Below, piece after piece: positions 58,530 to 64,000 of a stretch of DNA of 64,000 nt. The notes under the pieces were generated by a model. It was not told the origin of the DNA. It was given only the letters and a program-made list of their open reading frames with translations, and ran no database searches. A program made the position numbers and the translations under genes. The DNA comes from Dermanyssus gallinae. Lineage: Eukaryota > Arthropoda > Arachnida > Mesostigmata > Dermanyssidae. The stretch is from positions 333,792 to 397,791 of the forward strand of contig QVRM01003999.1 of the NCBI GenBank assembly GCA_003439945.1, read 5' to 3'. Position 1 is the first letter of the stretch, and each line of letters starts with the position of its first letter.

Positions 58530-60418
58530 GGACGAGATAAAGCGTGACAGTAAGATGAAAACAGGAATAGAGTAGCAGCAGTAGAACAAGGCGAGTAATG
58601 TGCGTAAAAGAACGGGGACAAACGTATGCGAATGTCCATCGCAAAACAAGTGCTGGAATATGTCTAGCGAACGAACAAGCACGCACGCGGACGCATGGGC
58701 ACACAAGTCTGCTAGCCATCGAGAAGCATCACCACCACCACCACCATCACCTTCACCATCATCAACTAGAGGTGCAGAAACAGAGTGTCCTGCCAACAAG
58801 AAGGTCCCGGAGTCGCATCAATTTGACTCCCCTCGCCTTCCCCGATTCTCGTCACTTTGCCTTGGATCATCGGCTTGCTATACCTCACTTCGTTTCGGCT
58901 CGGCTAGTCTCGCATCGACCTTGCAGAAGCAACAGACACCGAAACATTAACTAGACCTTTCTTTCTCTACGCATTTTTTGCCTACCACCCCCCGCCCCTT
59001 TTCCGGTTCCCCGTCTGCCAACACTTTTTCGGTCGGCAATCCACGCGCCATCCACAAAACCGGCACACATTGTCGGCCATAGCGGACGACAACGACAACA
59101 GTCTACAAGCCTGGACATCCGCCCGCTCAGCTAGCTTCCTTTCTAACTGAAGATGCGCAAACCTTGTCAACTATCGCTGCCGTTGTCGTCGTCGTCGTTT
59201 TTGTTATCGTCGTCGTTTTTGTGTTGTTGTTGTCGTCGTCGTTTTTGTTGTATTTGTTGTTGTTGTTGTTGTTGCTGTTATTGCTTTACTCGTTATCGTC
59301 CACAGCAGCATCAACGGCGAGGCAACGGCGGCGGCTCCAACATCAGCAAGGGAGCGCCTAGCGGGACATAGGATCGAGCCAAGGGACCAACCAAGCCAAC
59401 CAGGCAAGGAAGGATCATGCACGTGTTTCCAGGGACAATCTAAACAACAACAGCAGTAGCAGCAGCAGCAGCGACAACAACAACCACAACAACTACAACA
59501 AGAACAACAACAACAGTGCGGGAAACAACAGGAGAAAGAAGAGCGCAGAGCGAGGCTCGCTTTCCCTTCTTCCCGTTCTAATGCCTAGAGCCAAACTAAA
59601 AGAGGGCCCCGGCCCGCTAAACGACAATGGCGACAACAGCGACGTCAACGTTAAGGTCTTATATATGAGAGAGCGCGTAGTGTACGTACATAGCCGCGCG
59701 TCTCTCCCTCCCTCCCTCCCTCCCTCTGTCCGTCCGTCCGTACGTCCGTGTGTGGGTCTGGGGCGTCTGTGCATCTGAGTGTGTGTATGTGTGTATAGAT
59801 GAGCCTGTGTGTCCCGCTAGGAAAGAGCCGAGGGGAAGGAAAATAGTTGCCCAGAGGAATGTCCCGGAACGCGCGAGCAGGACACGGCGACCTTCTGAAG
59901 GACTCCTCGTGCAACTCCGCACTGTCGGACCGTTGCCGCCACCAGAGAGGCAGCTCTGGGTGCCCGCTGGCCCGCCTGCCTATCTTGGCAATGCCTTCGC
60001 TGCATTTGCCGGCGGCAGTTGCAACTGCTGCTGCCGCTGCTGCTACGGGAGGGGAGACTGCTGCTACCGCCTAGATGCCGCCTGTTTAGATGGGCCGCAC
60101 ATCCTAGCTGCTGCTGCTATACTGCTGCCAGACTATCCCGACCGAAGGGTAGGAAAAGAAGCAAATCTTCGGCCACGCAGAGCTCGCCAATGCGCAAGTG
60201 TGACCGTCGTTCTCGTGGCAATAGCAATCGACGTGAACACCACCAGAGTAATCCAAAGTTGTAAACAACATTTGTAAATTTGTAATGACAACCAGTATGA
60301 ATGAAGCGTACGAGCATCTGTCTGTTTAGTGCTATACTAGTAGAAACATTCTAAAAAAGTGTACATATGTTTAGTGCAACTTTCGAAAATAAAGCACTCT
60401 CGTTTAAATGTAACAGTA

Positions 60419-60420
<2 letters not shown>

Positions 60421-60455
<35 letters not shown>

Positions 60456-60497
60456 TCAACCAATCGCGATATATATATATAACGATTAGATGACTGA
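60421..60497. repeat. (AT)n tract plus imperfect AT-cored inverted repeat
   Basis: After (AT)n at 60421-60451, arms TCAGTCAACCAATCG (60452-60466) and CGATTAGATGACTGA (60483-60497) pair at 13 of 15 positions around a short (AT)n core. The architecture is the same as at 29775-29854. Confidence 0.75.
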
Positions 60498-61197
60498 TTC
60501 TAGTTACACATCATCGCACAATACTCTACGCTAGTTAGTTGTTTAATGCGGCAAGTACTACTGAGCTTGTGGCGTATGTGTATGTAATGCGTTGTCGTGC
60601 AGTATCAAGCCGAAAGAAAAGGAGTGCAGCAAAAGTAACATTTAAACTGAAAGTTACTCCTATATCGAGCTCTTAAAGACTAGACTAGACTAGTGGAGAG
60701 CTGGCCTTCCTTTACGCGGCGGCTTTACTAAACGACCACAACTACAGCTATTGGCTGTCCTGCAAAGGAAAGCATAGGAAAGTCATAAGACTGGCCCGCG
60801 GTGCTAGCTAGAGGGCGCAACTGAAATGCACGTTCAGTACTCCAGTTTACCCTGAAACAGGTAATTGCTGGGCTTGAGCTTCTATAGAGGTGCTAAGTGA
60901 ATAAATAAACCTTGCCAAAACGCTACACATGTGGCACCGAATTTAACTGCTATACGTCAAATATCCATTGAAAATAAGCGTCACAACTCATGTAAACGCT
61001 TTCACGAATCCGCTCCACATTAAAGACACATTGCACTCTAGCTGGACTCCGACATTGATCCCACGAGCGCTTCTGACGCCCCGCAGGTGGTAGGCGAGTC
61101 CGGCCCCAAGACGTTCGACATTAAGGGAAAGCGGCGGCCCATATCAAAACAAAAAGTCATATTGCGGCATTTAAGCGGGCGGCTCAACGTCAAGCCG

Positions 61198-61256
<59 letters not shown>
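61198..61256. repeat. (ATT)n microsatellite
   Basis: About 59 bp of ATT triplets. Confidence 0.97.
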
Positions 61257-61864
61257 GGATTTAATATAAGAACTATATTGTAAATCCATAATATTCATTA
61301 ATTAAACGCACTTTCTCACAAACTCTAAAAATAGTCCAACCTTGATCCGGCGAATCCTCGAAGGAAAAGAAGTCTCTTCTCGTTCGTACGCAATGCCTTT
61401 TCTAGCCTTTCATACCTACCAAAATGATCCTGCACCGGTTCTCACCGTTACAACAAAACATAACAACGCGATATTTGTTGAACCACATTCGGCTCCCAGA
61501 CGCCTGCGGACCATTACGAGCTTCAAAGGAAGTGACGAGTCACTTTCTATCGCAGATGCACGTATATATGTATTTATGTATGTATGTATATATATATATC
61601 ACCATGTGTAATGTATGCATATAAGTAATATATAATATGAAAAAATATATGGTGCATATAAGTTAACGTATGTTGCATATGTCGGCATTCAATTATACGC
61701 AAATCAAATGAGGTACTGTTTCCTATAGCGACGGGTTGTGATGGAGCGTAGAGGTGACCATAGTGGTAGAGCTTTAGATAAATGTGATGCTGACTGATGG
61801 TGATGATAATAACGGTCGTGTGAGCAATGATTGTACACTAGTAATGACTGGTTAAGTTTGATTA

Positions 61865-62056
61865 ATGCGGCCGGTTGGTCAGATAACGGCTGGAAACCCT
61901 TATCTGTTGTTCCTAGCATTGGCTAGTTGGATAGTAGTTTGCACGTTTGGCGCGCTTGAGAGAGAGGGACAGTTTTTTCTCGATTTGAAGCGGAAGCGCA
62001 GCCCGAATGTGGGATTGAAAAATGTCGTCGCTGCAGAAGCAGCAGCAGCAACATAG
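61865..62056 (+). CDS. Possible short secreted/prepropeptide-like frame (weak)
   Basis: A 63-codon frame begins MRPVGQITAGN, then a hydrophobic stretch YLLFLALASWIVVCTFGA (residues about 13-30), then LEREGQFFLDLKRKRSPNVG with a KRKR basic cluster. A hydrophobic leader plus a basic cleavage-like site is the layout of a neuropeptide precursor or a small secreted protein. Against it: the ATG context is poor, the end is coded by a CAG run, and there is no recognisable mature peptide. Chance is a real possibility. Confidence 0.18.
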   Translation: MRPVGQITAGNPYLLFLALASWIVVCTFGALEREGQFFLDLKRKRSPNVGLKNVVAAEAAAAT

Positions 62057-62912
62057 ACAAGCCCAAGTGGGCGAATATACTCAATTAGTTCCTACTAAAA
62101 TACTCCACCATGCTTGCGGCTCGAGGGCTGCCAAAAGGACATCAATATCTCCTGAATGAATCACCCAGCGTGGTACTGACAGCTAAGCTCAGTACCGATC
62201 GATAGATAGCTTTCATCGTTCAAAATTCACGGTGGTGTGGTGACACCGCAGCGCGCTTATACGCAGACATACACAATATTTCCCTATCCCTTATATGTCA
62301 TATCAACCTTTCTGGGAACAGCATGTACGTAGCTGCCCAATCCAATACAAAACTCGTTAGATGTTCTCTAGTTGAGGTACGGCGGTGTTTGTGCTTGGGA
62401 CGGCCCAAGGAGAGTTCACTATATTTTAACAAAAATGCAAAGTCATGCCTGTGCTACGCAATCTTTATACAACAGGTGGAAAAATATTATATATATATAT
62501 ATAATTTAACGTCGGAGGCAGTAGCTAACAATCAATAATATATATATATATATATATATACCTTACATCTCACATAACTGTGACTCTCCTCAGTACGTGT
62601 AGGCCATTTCTTCGAGGTTTGTCAGAGGGTTCTATGCATAATTAAATATACTGGCTTGGATTAATGGCTGGTAGGAGACTGCTATAAAGCGTCTTTCATC
62701 TTTATCTTATTTAGTCACCTTTGGCGTGCTCATACTGGACTTATTTGGGCTTTCTCCAGCAGAGGAATAAAACAGCAGGGCAACACTGCAAAAACCCAAT
62801 TTTAAGAATCAAGATAAATACAAATTCTACCTGTATACAGTTCGACTTCGGTTTTTTTCTTCAAAAGGAGGTTAGCCGCCCAAGTCACAATTGCTACAAA
62901 CGTCTTATTTTT

Positions 62913-62959
62913 ATCCTACATAATCCTGCATACTATTATTATGTAGCATTATGTAGGAT
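62913..62959. repeat. Hairpin, 12-bp perfect arms
   Basis: ATCCTACATAAT (62913-62924) and its exact reverse complement (62948-62959) flank a partly paired centre. It could be the core of a tiny fold-back element. Confidence 0.75.
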
Positions 62960-64000
62960 TCTTCACAGGCACCCGGAGCGGGAGCGTAGCCAGCCGCCGT
63001 AATGAGCAGCATCAACGAGAACTAAAACTACTAAAGCCTAACAAAAAATATTTGCTTAAAGTACCAAGCAATAGTGGCCTAGCCCACACGGCCCAGCACT
63101 GCGGACGGGCCTTTTAAGGGGCGACTATTTCTGGGGGCGCCATGCTGGAAGCGGGGGGCGGCGACCTTCTTGACCGCGCACAGATACACAGGCACACATC
63201 AGGCTCTCAGGATTTCCACGCTCGTGGGCCCACGCGTTGGCCCTGCTCGGCCCTTGTCGACAACGCCGACACAGCATCGAATATGAGTCCGCGGCTAAGC
63301 ACATACGAGACATAATAGACAGCAGTTGTGTTGGCTACCGCTGCTGTGGGCTGTGGTGCTTCAGAAGGGGCGTGCGTATGTATACTTGGGTTTATTGAGC
63401 CCGCCAATTGAGTGGGGGCCAGTCAGTCAGTTGGCGGCCAAGGTCGTTCGGCGTCGGGACGGGCGCCCTATCTGCGGCGCCCCTCTCCGCTCGCTGGACG
63501 CTGGCTGACCGCCACCACGACGACGACGACGACGGGCGGCCAGCATTGGCGCGCTGGCGTCAGGCCAAGCTGCAACAGGCTGCACATATAGGTGGTATAG
63601 AATAACGGGCTGCAGAATCGCCACGGAATTGGGCGACCGGGTAGCCGACAGCGGCGCCTCTACGAGCAGACAAGGACAAGGAAGAAACGAATAAGAAGAA
63701 CGAGAACGCGGGAAGAAACCTGCGTCGATTGCTGTTCTGTTCTCAAGTCTCGCTTCTCGCCATCTGCCATTGGTCGCAGTCGTAGTCATTTGTTCGTAGT
63801 AGATTGTTAACAGCTGCATTTGTCCAACCCGTCTTAAAGGCATGCGGCATTAGCCGCAACGACGGCGACGACGACAACAACCTGAATAACAACAACAATT
63901 ACAACAACAAGGGGCGAGAGCTGCCACTGCTGCTTCTGTTACTGCTGATGAACTCATCCGTAGACACTTGTGGAGTCACCAAGACTCATCGTAGTCGCCG

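Larger units (their letters stand above)
56849..64000. other. Non-coding stretch with microsatellites
   Basis: No confident gene. (AT)n lies at 58205-58242, 58478-58526, 60421-60451, 60469-60480, 62487-62504 and 62538-62560. A CAC/ATC run is near 58733-58760, GTC/TTG runs near 59184-59280, CAG/CAA runs near 59440-59515, CCCT runs near 59705-59740, and CAG/CTG runs near 60020-60065. CpG-rich ends occur at 58.6-60.3 kb and 63.1-64.0 kb. The 175-codon plus frame at 59750-60277 is Cys- and Ala-rich from triplet runs and has no domain. AATAAA lies near 60389. Confidence 0.5.

Noticed and set aside
59750..60277. 175-codon plus frame, Cys- and Ala-rich
   Set aside because: It starts in a GT repeat and its distinctive residues come from CTG/GCC runs.

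Overview
The window looks like non-coding, repeat-rich chromosomal DNA from a metazoan, most likely an arthropod. Three things point there: relics of DD34D mariner and Tc1 transposons, several clades of non-LTR retrotransposon, and tRNA-derived SINE-like copies, all set in DNA full of (AT)n tracts and CAG/CAA/TTG trinucleotide runs. I lean towards a mite or tick because of the repeat mix, but that is inference; no diagnostic host gene is present. I found no intact host gene, no rRNA and no CRISPR array. Most long open frames are translations of (AT)n, (CAA)n or purine/pyrimidine tracts.

Layout. 1-4.6 kb: simple repeats and a 28-bp minisatellite. 4.62-5.89 kb: a full-length but dead mariner with both terminal repeats. 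10.2-10.65 kb: a tandem dimer of a ~250-bp unit. 12.3-12.8 kb: the 3' coding end of a Jockey/R1-type LINE. 13-19.7 kb: CAG-rich low-complexity DNA, long (AT)n tracts and a perfect hairpin. 19.9-20.2 kb: a fragment of a LINE carrying a restriction-like endonuclease (REL). 22.6-23.9 kb: a second LINE family. 25.0-26.1 kb: a complete Tc1-like element with unusually long terminal repeats. 26.6-28.1 kb: a larger Jockey/R1-type LINE relic containing a 44-bp perfect palindrome. 28.4-29.0 kb: a second mariner relic. 29.8 kb: a long hairpin with an AT core. 31.9-32.9 kb: the best preserved reverse transcriptase frame. 37.8-38.2 kb: a third mariner relic. 42.5-42.8 kb: another LINE 3' end. 43.4-44.9 kb: a Ty3/Gypsy relic with degraded candidate LTRs. 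46.6-46.8 kb: a SINE with target-site duplications. 47.4-49.4 kb: a CR1-like LINE split by a nested REL-type LINE. 56.3-56.7 kb: a third REL fragment. The rest is microsatellite-rich intergenic or intronic sequence.

The elements do not form a pathway; they record successive insertions. The clearest history is at 47.4-49.4 kb, where a 1.1-kb REL-type retrotransposon with an 11-bp target-site duplication and a poly(A) tail sits inside an older CR1-like reverse transcriptase. Two short frames with secretory-type N-termini (49.7-49.96 kb minus, 61.87-62.06 kb plus) are the only weak candidates for host exons.
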